Positions 34,081-42,847 of a stretch of 64,000 nucleotides of DNA are shown in pieces. This stretch comes from Nostoc linckia NIES-25 (GTDB lineage: Bacteria > Cyanobacteriota > Cyanobacteriia > Cyanobacteriales > Nostocaceae). The position numbers and the translations under genes were made by a program. Below the pieces are notes generated by a model. It was not told where the DNA came from and did no database searches. It saw only the letters and a program-made list of their open reading frames with translations. How positions within the stretch are numbered: position 1 is the stretch's first letter; every line of letters starts with the position of its first letter. Location of the stretch: positions 1,116,001 through 1,180,000 of the forward strand of contig NZ_AP018222.1 in the NCBI RefSeq assembly GCF_002368035.1, in the 5' to 3' direction.

Positions 34081-34905
34081 ATGAATGTTGCAATTATTGG
34101 TTGTGGTTATGTAGGTTATAAAATTGCTCAATATTGGCAGCAAAATATGAATTTTGCTGTCACTGCAACCACAACTTCTCCTGAGCGTATCCCCGTACTA
34201 CAATCGTTAGCCCAAAGAGTTGTAGTCACTAAAGGTAACGATATAAATACCCTAAAATCAGTTTTACAAAATCAAGATGTTGTACTTTTGAGTGTTGGTG
34301 CAAAAAGCGCTGAGGTTTATGAAGACACTTATCTGCAAACTGCCAATACTTTAGTTTCAGTCTTGCGGCAGATTCCCAGTGTGAAGCAATTAATCTACAC
34401 AGGAAGTTATGCAGTATATGGCGATCGAAATGGGGTGTGGGTAGACGAAGAAACACCGCTTGCACCTGCTAATTTAAATGCCCAAATTCTCCGCAAAACA
34501 GAGGATGTGTTGTTATCAGCATCTAGCGAAAATTTGCGGGTTTGTATCTTCCGTTTGGGAGGAATTTATGGCACTGGCAGGGAATTAGTGAAGATATTTG
34601 GTAGATATTCTGGTACAACTCGTCCCGGCAATGGCGAGGATATCACAAATTGGATTCACCTGGATGATATTGTTGGTGCGATCGAATTTGCCCGTCACCG
34701 TCGGTTGGAAGGGATTTATAATTTAGTAGATGATGCACATCTCACCAGTCGAGATTTACTCGATCGCTTATTTGCCAAGCATAATTTACCGCAGGTTATA
34801 TGGGATACTTCTGTCACCAGTAATCGCCCATATAATGCTTGGGTATCTAATGAAAAGCTCAAAGAAGCTGGATACGAGTTGATTCATCCACAGATGATTT
34901 TTTAG
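34081..34905 (+). CDS. NAD-dependent epimerase/dehydratase family protein
   Basis: A 274-residue Rossmann-fold extended SDR. The nucleotide motif is MNVAIIGCGYVGYKIAQYW, a variant of GxxGxxG. TGSYAVYGDRNG and GIYGTGREL are in the positions of the catalytic Ser-Tyr and substrate loop; the Tyr-x-x-x-Lys motif is not obvious. It resembles YeeZ-like proteins. Substrate unknown. An alpha/beta hydrolase follows after 21 bases, probably in the same transcript. Confidence 0.75.
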   Translation: MNVAIIGCGYVGYKIAQYWQQNMNFAVTATTTSPERIPVLQSLAQRVVVTKGNDINTLKSVLQNQDVVLLSVGAKSAEVYEDTYLQTANTLVSVLRQIPSVKQLIYTGSYAVYGDRNGVWVDEETPLAPANLNAQILRKTEDVLLSASSENLRVCIFRLGGIYGTGRELVKIFGRYSGTTRPGNGEDITNWIHLDDIVGAIEFARHRRLEGIYNLVDDAHLTSRDLLDRLFAKHNLPQVIWDTSVTSNRPYNAWVSNEKLKEAGYELIHPQMIF

Positions 34906-34926
34906 CGAGTATTAAAACTAGGAATT

Positions 34927-35859
34927 ATGCAACCATCTGCTGTAGCTAACACAACCGATTTGACAGCATCTCCTAGCCAATTTTACACTTGGCAGAATTA
35001 TCGTTGCGCTTACGAAGTTCATCAGCCAAGTAATACAATACCTGAGGGTATTCCTTTAGTATTAATTCACCCGATTGGTGTGGGTTTATCGCGGCAATTT
35101 TGGCGAAGATTTCAAAGCGAATGGTATAATTTAGGGCAGCGGAATTTGATTTACAATCCCGATCTACTAGGATGTGGTGAAAGTGAGATGCCCCGTATGG
35201 CTTACACTCCTAGTGATTGGGCAGAACAATTGCAATACTTTTTGCAAACAGTAGTGCAAAAACCTGTGATTTTAGTGGTACAAGGTGCTTTGCTTCCAGT
35301 TGCGATCGAATTAGTTCAAAAGGCATCAAATTTAATCGCTGGAGTTGTACTTTCCGGGCCGCCAGCGTGGCCTGTAATTACGAAAAAATCACCCAAATGG
35401 CAGCAAAAACTCCTTTGGAATCTGTTAGATTCGCCTTTTGGAAATGCTTTTTATCGTTATGCACGCACGCCAAAGTTTTTACGTTCTTTCTCGACTCGTC
35501 AACTATTTGCTTCTGATAATGCTGTCGATACAGAGTGGTTAAATACATTGGTTGCAGGTGCAGAAAATCTCGCTAGTCGTCATGCAGTGTTTTCTTTTTT
35601 AGCAGGGTTTTGGCGACGAGATTATAGTAGTTTGATTGCTTCCATCCAGCAGCCAACACTAATAGTTTTAGGACAAACAGCATCAAGTATTAGCGAAGAA
35701 GGGAAAAAAGAAACTCCAGATGAACGCTTGGCTGACTACTTGGCTCATTTACCTCAAGGCCGAGGTATCAAAATAAATGGGCGCAATGTTTTACCATACG
35801 AATCAACTACTGAATTTGTAACAGCGATCGCTCCATTTATCAAGAAGAATTCAGAATGA
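34927..35859 (+). CDS. Alpha/beta hydrolase fold protein
   Basis: A 310-residue hydrolase with PLVLIHPIGVGLSRQFWRRF near the oxyanion region and a lid of about 60 residues. The nucleophile elbow is replaced by VVQGALLPVAIELV, where the usual Gly-x-Ser-x-Gly is degenerate (Gly-Ala). The Asp and His of the triad are not clear. It may be a non-hydrolytic or altered member. It follows the epimerase gene closely. No better name can be supported. Confidence 0.7.
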   Translation: MQPSAVANTTDLTASPSQFYTWQNYRCAYEVHQPSNTIPEGIPLVLIHPIGVGLSRQFWRRFQSEWYNLGQRNLIYNPDLLGCGESEMPRMAYTPSDWAEQLQYFLQTVVQKPVILVVQGALLPVAIELVQKASNLIAGVVLSGPPAWPVITKKSPKWQQKLLWNLLDSPFGNAFYRYARTPKFLRSFSTRQLFASDNAVDTEWLNTLVAGAENLASRHAVFSFLAGFWRRDYSSLIASIQQPTLIVLGQTASSISEEGKKETPDERLADYLAHLPQGRGIKINGRNVLPYESTTEFVTAIAPFIKKNSE

Positions 35860-36115
35860 ATTGGAGTGTAGTCCATTTGGGTAACGAACATTGGTTGAAA
35901 ATCTTACGCCTTGTGGACAAAACTAACTTGAAATATTCTGACTTGTTAACGCTTCATTCATTGATGAGTCGAGTCTTCACCCATTCTCAATTCTGAATTG
36001 GTGAATTCTCACTACTGGTTTATTAATGAAGTTTTTTAGCTAATTGATAATTAAAGTAGTCCAATAATCTCATCATACGTTATTACTGGTATTGATTACT
36101 TCAGAAAGTAGAATT

Positions 36116-36856
36116 ATGTTGCCTAATCGCCGAGGACAAAGAGTTCCAAACGTGACTTTTCGTACCCGTAAAGACAATCAGTGGGTAGATGTCACAACTG
36201 ATGATCTATTTGCAAATAAGACAGTAGTTGTCTTCTCATTACCAGGTGCTTATACTCCGACTTGTTCGTCAACTCACCTCCCTGGTTACAACGAGTTAGC
36301 TAAGGTTTTCAAAGAAAATGGTGTCGATGACATTATTTGTATTTCTGTGAATGATGCTTTTGTGATGAACGAATGGGCAAAGGATCAAGAAGCAGAAAAT
36401 ATTACACTAATTCCTGATGGTAATGGTGAATTTACCGAAGGTATGGGAATGCTGGTAGACAAATCAGACTTGGGATTTGGTAAGCGATCGTGGCGTTATT
36501 CTATGCTGGTGAGAGATGGTGTCATTAACCAGATGTTTATTGAACCAGACGAACCAGGAGACCCCTTTAAGGTGTCTGATGCTGAAACAATGCTCAGATA
36601 TATAAACCCCCAAGCAGCCAGACCAGAAATAGTTTCTCTATTTGCAAAAGTGGGTTGTCCCTTCTGCGCTCGTGCTAAGACGATGCTTAAGGAACGCGGG
36701 ATAGATTACGAAGAAATTACCTTAGGTAAGGATATTACCACACGCTCTCTACGAGCCGTTACAGGTGCAACCACAGTTCCGCAAGTATTTATCGATGGTA
36801 AATTAATTGGCGGTTCTGAGGCGCTAGAAGCCTACTTCACAGCCAAAACTAAATAG
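36116..36856 (+). CDS. Peroxiredoxin-glutaredoxin fusion (Prx5-Grx)
   Basis: A 246-residue two-domain peroxidase. The Prx5 domain (1-160) has the peroxidatic Cys in PGAYTPTCSSTHLPGY; the C-terminal glutaredoxin domain (about 170-245) has the redox pair in AKVGCPFCARAK and the GATTVPQVFIDG cis-Pro motif. The fused Grx reduces the Prx with glutathione, giving a self-contained peroxide scavenger. ATG 36116 gives the standard start MLPNRRGQRVPNV; a TTG at 36092 adds eight residues. The fit with nearby glutathione and sulfur genes is functional, not operonic. Confidence 0.93.
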   Translation: MLPNRRGQRVPNVTFRTRKDNQWVDVTTDDLFANKTVVVFSLPGAYTPTCSSTHLPGYNELAKVFKENGVDDIICISVNDAFVMNEWAKDQEAENITLIPDGNGEFTEGMGMLVDKSDLGFGKRSWRYSMLVRDGVINQMFIEPDEPGDPFKVSDAETMLRYINPQAARPEIVSLFAKVGCPFCARAKTMLKERGIDYEEITLGKDITTRSLRAVTGATTVPQVFIDGKLIGGSEALEAYFTAKTK

Positions 36857-36971
36857 GTTGAATTGGGTAGCACACCTGTGCTACCCAAAAGTTTATATTT
36901 GTACAAATTATTTATACATAGACTTAATCTAAGGGTACGGTCGTTCGCCCTTACTTAACGTGAATTATAAA

Positions 36972-37077
36972 GACCTCACCCACCCAGCCTCCCTCTCCTT
37001 CGAGGAGAGGGAGGAGTAACGAAAAATTAGGCTTTTTACTCCCCTCTCCTTCAAGGAGAGGGGCTGGGGGTGAGGTC
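36972..37077. repeat. Fold-back repeat with GACCTCACCC ends
   Basis: GACCTCACCC (36972-36981) pairs with GGGTGAGGTC (37068-37077). Inside, CTCTCCTTCGAGGAGAG and CTCTCCTTCAAGGAGAG are small hairpins. A fragment occurs near 24840-24880. No gene lies in 36857-37213. Confidence 0.65.
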
Positions 37078-37213
37078 AAAATCCTATACATCGAATTCAG
37101 GTTTACTTACTGTAAGTTAAGAATTATTCAGCGGAAGTTTACAGAGAATTGGCATTACATGGCGATCGCATAAAATGAATCTTGATTAAATTATCAGCGA
37201 TTAAGAACACAAC

Positions 37214-38461
37214 ATGTTTGCCAGAATCCGCCATTTTTTGAATCAATTTTTTAATAAATCAAGAAAAATCAACAACGAACCACTAAATAAGGTGAGTTTG
37301 ATTGTGATTATTTTCATTGATATTTTTATCTTAATTAATGTTTTTACAGGACTGGATGATATTAGCAGGTGGCATATAAGTCCGACTCAAGCTTATCCGT
37401 GTTATTCGGATTGGCAAAATTATCGGCAAAAAGATACTAAAGATAAAGATTATGAAATTATCAAGCGTTCATTTCCCTATAGCGCAAACAATAAATATAG
37501 TTTTCAGCAAAACTATCTACAAGCCCAAATAGGACATCTCGGAAAAGTTGAACCAACATGCTTAAAGTATGGCGAATATCAGGACAAAATTAACAACCCG
37601 CAAAATCAGCAAGTCATCAAAACTATCGATCAAAAACAAGCCCAAATTAGTAGATTGGAACAAATCAATCGCGATATTCGTGCTAAATATGATTCCACTC
37701 TCTTAGAAAAAATTGCAGGTCAGCCCCGCGAACAATCAATTAATCAAGTCAGTGCGGAAAAAGCAAAACAGGAGTTAGATAAAAATAACAGCCAAATTTC
37801 TACACTGAAACAGGAAAATTCCGATCTTCAAAATCAACTATTAGCCAAACCCGAAAGCACTAGTTTTCTCACCTTTCTTCAAGATGGAAACCAATTTACA
37901 CAAGTTGATAAAGGCTATCAAAAAGCATCGTTTTGGTATCCAAGTATTCAGCTTGGTTTCCAGTCCCTATTTCTTCTACCGCTAATTCTCATTGCTTTAT
38001 CAGTTCATAGATTTGCCGAAGGACGAGGATATGGCCTAATTTCATTAATTAGCTGGCATTTGTTAGTTATATTTTTTATACCCCTGTTAGTTAAAGTCTT
38101 TGAATTTTTACAAATTGGGGCAATATTCCAATTTCTATTTGATATTATTAGCCAAATTTTTGGCGGATTGCTTTTCTTAATTAATTATGTTTATATCTTG
38201 CTGATTCCACTTATTGGTTTTGGAATTATCAAGTTTTTCCAAAAATTTGTCTTTAATGCTAAAGTCCAAGCAGCTAACAGAGTTCAAAAATCACTCTGTG
38301 TCAACTGTGCTAAAAAAATTCGGCGTAGCGATTCTTACTGTCCCCACTGCGGCTATTATCAATATTTAGAATGCGAAAACTGCCATCATCTAACTTATCA
38401 ACATCTGCCGTACTGTAAACATTGTGGAACTTTTCAAAATTCTAGTAAAAGTATTAACTAG
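37214..38461 (+). CDS. Membrane protein with coiled coil and C-terminal zinc ribbons, function unknown
   Basis: I do not recognise a family for this 415-residue protein. It has one N-terminal membrane segment (SLIVIIFIDIFILINVF) and a soluble part with a coiled coil (about 138-220). Three or so membrane segments follow (about 250-360). The C-terminus carries two zinc-ribbon-like knuckles: CVNCAKKIRRSDSYCPHCG, then CENCHHLTYQHLPYCKHCG. The topology suggests the ribbons are cytoplasmic. Proteins with zinc ribbons on membrane anchors often scaffold or sense; this is inference. No neighbours suggest a pathway. Confidence 0.7.
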   Translation: MFARIRHFLNQFFNKSRKINNEPLNKVSLIVIIFIDIFILINVFTGLDDISRWHISPTQAYPCYSDWQNYRQKDTKDKDYEIIKRSFPYSANNKYSFQQNYLQAQIGHLGKVEPTCLKYGEYQDKINNPQNQQVIKTIDQKQAQISRLEQINRDIRAKYDSTLLEKIAGQPREQSINQVSAEKAKQELDKNNSQISTLKQENSDLQNQLLAKPESTSFLTFLQDGNQFTQVDKGYQKASFWYPSIQLGFQSLFLLPLILIALSVHRFAEGRGYGLISLISWHLLVIFFIPLLVKVFEFLQIGAIFQFLFDIISQIFGGLLFLINYVYILLIPLIGFGIIKFFQKFVFNAKVQAANRVQKSLCVNCAKKIRRSDSYCPHCGYYQYLECENCHHLTYQHLPYCKHCGTFQNSSKSIN

Positions 38462-38633
38462 TGATAGATGGCATTTGATACTTGATTGAAATAAATTAAG
38501 TAGAAGGCAGAAGGGAAAAGCCTGTATATATTTTACATTTAATTCTGTCTACCTACTTAGTCACAAGGAACTAGTGCAAGCTTGGGGCCTCCCTAAATGA
38601 AGCAGCTGGCGTTCAGGAGTCAAAGTTCAGAAT

Positions 38634-39389
38634 ATGCAAAGTGTCAAAAAACCAAATCAAGAAAGTCGATCGCTTTTTTCTTTTCTAAAAAATTTATTGA
38701 TTGCCCGTTGGCGATCGCTCTTACTCCTCTTGATAGGAGTATATTTACCTTTGCAGGTATTTGAAATCTTGGCAGTTAAGGTATGGGAAAATGGAGATGG
38801 CTTTCCGTGGGATGTGCCTACTTTATTGGCAGTTCACTCTACACAAAACCCACAATTGGATGTTTTAGCAGTAATGCTGGCTAGAATTGGATCGCCTTGG
38901 ACAGGAACTGTAATCGCAGCCGCCATCGCACTAATATTACTACTTCAAAAACGGTGGCGATCGCTAGCTTACGTACTCACAATTTCAGCGGGAAGTGTCA
39001 TCATCAGTCGCACAGGTAAGGAATTAGTGCATCGAGTTCGTCCTCATTTGTGGGATTCCATTGCGCCTGAATTGAGTTTTGCATTTCCCAGCGGTCACGC
39101 CATAACAAGTATAACTCTAGTTGCTATTTTCCTAATCTTAGGTTGGGCTACCCCCTGGCGTCGGTTCATTTTCATCTTCGGTAGCTTATATGTAATAGCT
39201 ATTGCATGGTGTCGTCTCTATTTGGGAGTTCATTTTCCTAGCGACATTCTTGCCGGCTGGATGCTTGCATCAGCTTGGGCAATAGGTGTAAGTCTAATTA
39301 TCAAACCCTATTTAACTACAGCCAAATCTGTAGATGAAAAACCCGCTAAGGAGGAAACTACTTTACTACCCGAAGAAAAAAATCGGTAA
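38634..39389 (+). CDS. PAP2-superfamily membrane phosphatase
   Basis: A 251-residue integral membrane lipid phosphatase. The three catalytic motifs are visible: KELVHRVRPHLW (motif 1, KxxxxxxRP), FPSGHAITS (motif 2) and CRLYLGVHFPSDILAGW (motif 3, with SR changed to CR). About six membrane segments surround them. It likely removes phosphate from phosphatidic acid or undecaprenyl diphosphate. The substitution in motif 3 (Cys for Ser) is mild. Standalone gene. Confidence 0.88.
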   Translation: MQSVKKPNQESRSLFSFLKNLLIARWRSLLLLLIGVYLPLQVFEILAVKVWENGDGFPWDVPTLLAVHSTQNPQLDVLAVMLARIGSPWTGTVIAAAIALILLLQKRWRSLAYVLTISAGSVIISRTGKELVHRVRPHLWDSIAPELSFAFPSGHAITSITLVAIFLILGWATPWRRFIFIFGSLYVIAIAWCRLYLGVHFPSDILAGWMLASAWAIGVSLIIKPYLTTAKSVDEKPAKEETTLLPEEKNR

Positions 39390-39414
39390 GCTAATATGCG
39401 TCCAATAATGCTAA

Positions 39415-39505
39415 TAGACATCTCTGAAAAAGAATGTAGAGACGTAGCACTGCTACGTCTCTACAAGGTTCTGATTAACGCATATTTAATTTCTGGAGAT
39501 GTCTA
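39415..39505. repeat. 91-bp element with TAGACATCTC ends and long hairpin
   Basis: TAGACATCTC (39415-39424) and GAGATGTCTA (39496-39505) are exact inverted ends. A perfect hairpin with 14-base arms GTAGAGACGTAGCA around a single C lies at 39436-39464. Same design as other GTAG...CTAC palindromes in this window. Confidence 0.8.
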
Positions 39506-39650
39506 ATGATTAAAGCCAAAATTCAAAAAAGATAGTTTTCACAACTTAAACCAACAAAGATTGTTGATTACAAAAGCAAGGCAAGTCAGATTCGACTTGC
39601 CACGGCAGCTAAAGTAGATTTAGTAAAGCAGTACTTTATATACCAAAATT

Positions 39651-40304
39651 TTAAGCCTTGTTAGTAGGTGCATTAGTTACTCGTGCATCTACAATATTTT
39701 GCGATACATTCGGGATAAACCAATTCACTTCACCAGCTTTCAAAATTTTAGTACCAGCTTGATTGAATTCGATCGCTCCAGTATCTGGATTTGCCTTCAA
39801 AACTAAGTTAGTTCCATTGGGAACCTTAATCGCAACACCACCCGGTAATTCTTCCTGCTGTCCACTTACACCCGAAGCGATCGCTGTAACATCATTTGGG
39901 AGATAAACTCCCTTACAATTCCATCTATCTTGAGTTGTTTCACCATTACCTAGAAAATACAGTGCAGCGCCTTCAGAGTATTCATCATCATCAACATCTG
40001 GTTCGGGGCCGTAGATAGCTAGAGTCTTTCCTGTTTGATTGCTGCATTGACCCCAGTCGATTCCTAATTCAAAGGCGTATTTTTGCAACTCTAACTCATT
40101 AATTTTTTGGTCGATTTGCTCTGATGTTGCACCGTCTAATTTAGTTTGTGTTTCTTTGAGAGTTTGCAAACCATTTAACTCTTCAGTCAAATTTATATAA
40201 TCGGGATTTTCCGAATATTTCGGGCGATCGGCTAAGGAAGGTTCTGCAAATACTAGATTTACAAGTAATAAAACTGCCATCAATAAATATTTAAAGATTT
40301 TCAT
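39651..40304 (-). CDS. Exported protein of unknown function
   Basis: A 217-residue protein with a Sec signal (MKIFKYLLMAVLLLVNLVFA, cleavage after about residue 28 near SLADRPKY). No family recognised. The mature part has a helical region (NLTEELNGLQTLKETQTKLD), two cysteines (WGQCSNQTG and RWNCKGVYL) that could form a disulfide, and an acidic patch DVDDDEYSEG. The start at 40304 replaces a longer reading from 40364 because the signal peptide then begins correctly. It stands alone. Confidence 0.6.
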   Translation of the reverse strand: MKIFKYLLMAVLLLVNLVFAEPSLADRPKYSENPDYINLTEELNGLQTLKETQTKLDGATSEQIDQKINELELQKYAFELGIDWGQCSNQTGKTLAIYGPEPDVDDDEYSEGAALYFLGNGETTQDRWNCKGVYLPNDVTAIASGVSGQQEELPGGVAIKVPNGTNLVLKANPDTGAIEFNQAGTKILKAGEVNWFIPNVSQNIVDARVTNAPTNKA

Positions 40305-41117
40305 GTTTTTGTTCCAAATTTTAAAAATTGCAGTTGATGACATTTTAAACACAATTGTCAACACTCTAACTAATCTTAAATCTTAAATCTTTCTCAAAAA
40401 TCACCCCTAAGTCATCGGTTTTTTGGGGGATTAAAAGTATTATTTTCAGTTTTACATATCATCTAAACTGCTTTTTGCAAACACTAATCTTAAAGTAAAT
40501 TTGATACATTCAAATTTTAAGTACTAATATGAGGCTATATTGTCTTTATCTCTCTATGCAATGATTTCATTGTCTATAATAATTTCAGAACAACAATCTA
40601 TAGTAAAGATATAAGTATAATTTCTGACTTATATTAAGCAATCTTTATCATATTCATTAGAAAAAATTAATTTTAAATATTATACAAATAAAAATTGAGT
40701 CCAGATTCTTTCTAATACTTGATTGTAGAAAATACATCAGCTAGTATTAAATCTATCTAGAGAAATACAACTAAAGACATAGGCATGTAAGTGGGAAATA
40801 TATCTATATCCATAATTAAAAATCCGCGGCTGGTGGAAGGAAAATTTTCCTCAGGGACTTCCAATTAAAAAAATACCCAATTTTGTAGGGTGTGTTAGCG
40901 ACAGCGTAACGCACCGCCAGGTATTTTGAGTGCGTCACTACGTATATTTTATTTTTTGGAAATTCCTCAAAAACTCAACTTTAATTTCCAGTAATTCTAT
41001 CGACGTGTGTGCCTTTTAATGAGATTAAAACTTGCTCAATGAAAACGGAAAAATCATCGCATCAGAGTATTCATGTTTTAAAACCAGATTGTCTTTCTTT
41101 CTCAGAAGTATTAGCGC
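40305..41117. other. Long AT-rich non-coding stretch
   Basis: No gene is seen. Around 40887-40915 a short fold-back (TGTGTTAGCGACAGCGTAAC) is a typical Nostoc interspersed hairpin. The remainder is AT-rich with nothing recognisable, up to a CadD fragment at 41118. Confidence 0.5.
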
Positions 41118-41225
41118 AACCTTTTGACTCGTTACGGTAACGATTTTATGCCTTTTGTATTAATGGTATTAGGCGCTTTTATCATTATAGATAGTGGTAG
41201 TTGGTCATTAATCATTAGTTATTAG
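41118..41225 (+). pseudogene. Remnant of a CadD-like permease (C-terminal end)
   Basis: Translated in one frame this gives LTRYGNDFMPFVLMVLGAFI followed by IIDSGSWSLIISY and a stop. It matches the C-termini of the CadD-like proteins at 2704-3372 (LSRYGHAVVPFVLIGLGLFI) and 3531-4238 (LTRYINHVVPFVLIGLGAFI). An in-frame stop precedes it and no start or upstream part remains. It is the decayed end of a third copy, next to a TauE/SafE gene. Confidence 0.75.
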
Positions 41226-41322
41226 TCAACAGTCAGCAGTGACAAACTTACCGTTTAAGTTTTAAAGAATACAAAAAAATATTTGGCATCCTGTTATACA
41301 TTTAAAAAAAGAGGTATTAAAT

Positions 41323-42159
41323 TTGTCAATTTTAGAATTTTCTTTATTAGTTTGGCTGGGTTCATTTAGTGCTGGCTTTTTAGGCGCGTTAACTGGGTTA
41401 GGGGGTGGAGTAGTAATTGTCCCTTTATTAACTTCAGTATTTGGCGTCGATCTCCGATATGCGGTTGGTGCTTCTCTAGTATCTGTAATCGCCACTTCAT
41501 TGGGTGCAGCATCTACTTACATTAAAAAAGGCTATACCAATTTGCGGTTGGGGATGTTTTTAGAAGTAGGGACAACTATCGGTGCGATCGTTGGTGCGAT
41601 AATTGCTACTTTTGTATCTGTAAAAGCGCTAACTATTGTATTAGCGATCGTCCTGATTTATTCAGCATACCTTTCACAACGACCGAGAATAGAAAACACT
41701 GAAGATGAACCAGCAGATCCTCTAGCAAATTATCTAAAACTAAATAACAGTTATCCAACTCCTGATGGACTGATGTCTTATCAAGTTCATTCAGTACCAA
41801 TGGGATTTAGCATGATGATTTTAGCTGGCGTGCTTTCTGGATTGCTGGGTATTGGTTCCGGCGGATTTAAGGTTTTAGCGATGGATCAAGCCATGCGTCT
41901 ACCCTTCAAAGTTTCTACCACTACTAGCAATTTTATGATTGGCGTGACAGCAGCAGCTTCAGCCGGAGTTTATCTTGCACGAGGTTACATCGATCCGGGA
42001 CTATCTATGCCGGTAATGTTGGGAGTATTACCCGGTGCTTTTTTGGGCGCACGAGTCCTTGCAGGGACTCAAACACAGATTTTAAGAACTATTTTCAGCA
42101 TTGTGCTGGTGGTAATGGCTTTAAAGATGGTTTACAACAATTTAATCGGGGGGTTATAG
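41323..42159 (+). CDS. Sulfite exporter TauE/SafE family permease
   Basis: A 278-residue permease with the clearest family motifs of the three in the window: LGALTGLGGGVVIVPLLTSV and VLSGLLGIGSGGFKVLAMDQ. About eight membrane segments. TTG 41323 is the start, supported by AGAGGT eight bases before; no ATG fits. Only one base separates it from a DUF1634 gene, a pairing often seen for this clade. A CadD remnant upstream suggests that the CadD and TauE types were once combined here as they are at 1.7-4.2 kb. Substrate unknown. Confidence 0.85.
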   Translation: MSILEFSLLVWLGSFSAGFLGALTGLGGGVVIVPLLTSVFGVDLRYAVGASLVSVIATSLGAASTYIKKGYTNLRLGMFLEVGTTIGAIVGAIIATFVSVKALTIVLAIVLIYSAYLSQRPRIENTEDEPADPLANYLKLNNSYPTPDGLMSYQVHSVPMGFSMMILAGVLSGLLGIGSGGFKVLAMDQAMRLPFKVSTTTSNFMIGVTAAASAGVYLARGYIDPGLSMPVMLGVLPGAFLGARVLAGTQTQILRTIFSIVLVVMALKMVYNNLIGGL

Positions 42160-42160
42160 A

Positions 42161-42739
42161 ATGTATAAATTAAATACTGGTTTTCGCTGGGCATCATGGC
42201 CGCAGCCAGAGAGTAAAGTAATTGCACTAACCTTACCGTCAGAAAATTCACACTCTGATATTGAAAATTTAGAAGAACAGCAAGTTACCACAGTGGCACA
42301 ATTGCCGAATACCTCTGAAATTGATGCGAACAATAATTTAACGAAAACATTAAGCGAGCAACAATTAGAATATTTGCTCAGTAATCTACTTAAATATGGC
42401 GTTTTAATAGCTAGTGCTGTGGTTTTATTGGGAGGTATCCTCTACTTAATTCATCACGGTGCTGAACCTGCTAGATATGAGTTGTTTCGAGGAGAACCAT
42501 TACAATTTCGCTCGCCAGTTGGTGTAGTGCAGGCAGTTTTATCAGGTAGCGATGCCTACGGCGGGCTACGCCAACGCGGTATTATTCAACTGGGATTATT
42601 ACTACTAATTGCTACTCCAATTTTACGGGTAGTAATTTCTCTATTGGCTTTTCTAATCAAGCGAGAATTTATTTATGTAATTGTTACCCTATTAGTACTA
42701 GCTAGTCTGACTTACAGCCTTCTCGGAGCCTATTATTAA
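42161..42739 (+). CDS. DUF1634 membrane protein, partner of TauE
   Basis: A 192-residue protein. The first 70 residues are soluble and poorly conserved; three membrane segments follow (GVLIASAVVLLGGILYLI, GIIQLGLLLLIATPILRVVI, YVIVTLLVLASLTYSLLG). The RSPVGVVQAVLSGSD linker and RQRGIIQLGLLLLIATPI are typical of DUF1634. Starting one base after the TauE stop, it is translationally linked. It probably forms a subunit of the transporter. Confidence 0.8.
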   Translation: MYKLNTGFRWASWPQPESKVIALTLPSENSHSDIENLEEQQVTTVAQLPNTSEIDANNNLTKTLSEQQLEYLLSNLLKYGVLIASAVVLLGGILYLIHHGAEPARYELFRGEPLQFRSPVGVVQAVLSGSDAYGGLRQRGIIQLGLLLLIATPILRVVISLLAFLIKREFIYVIVTLLVLASLTYSLLGAYY

Positions 42740-42847
42740 TTATACTTGCAATAGTTCAACGCTAAATTAGAGATTTCCAAATCGAAAAAGATCCAATTAA
42801 CTCTTGTGGGGTGGGCTTTCCAACTCACCCCATAATTGGCGCTAATA

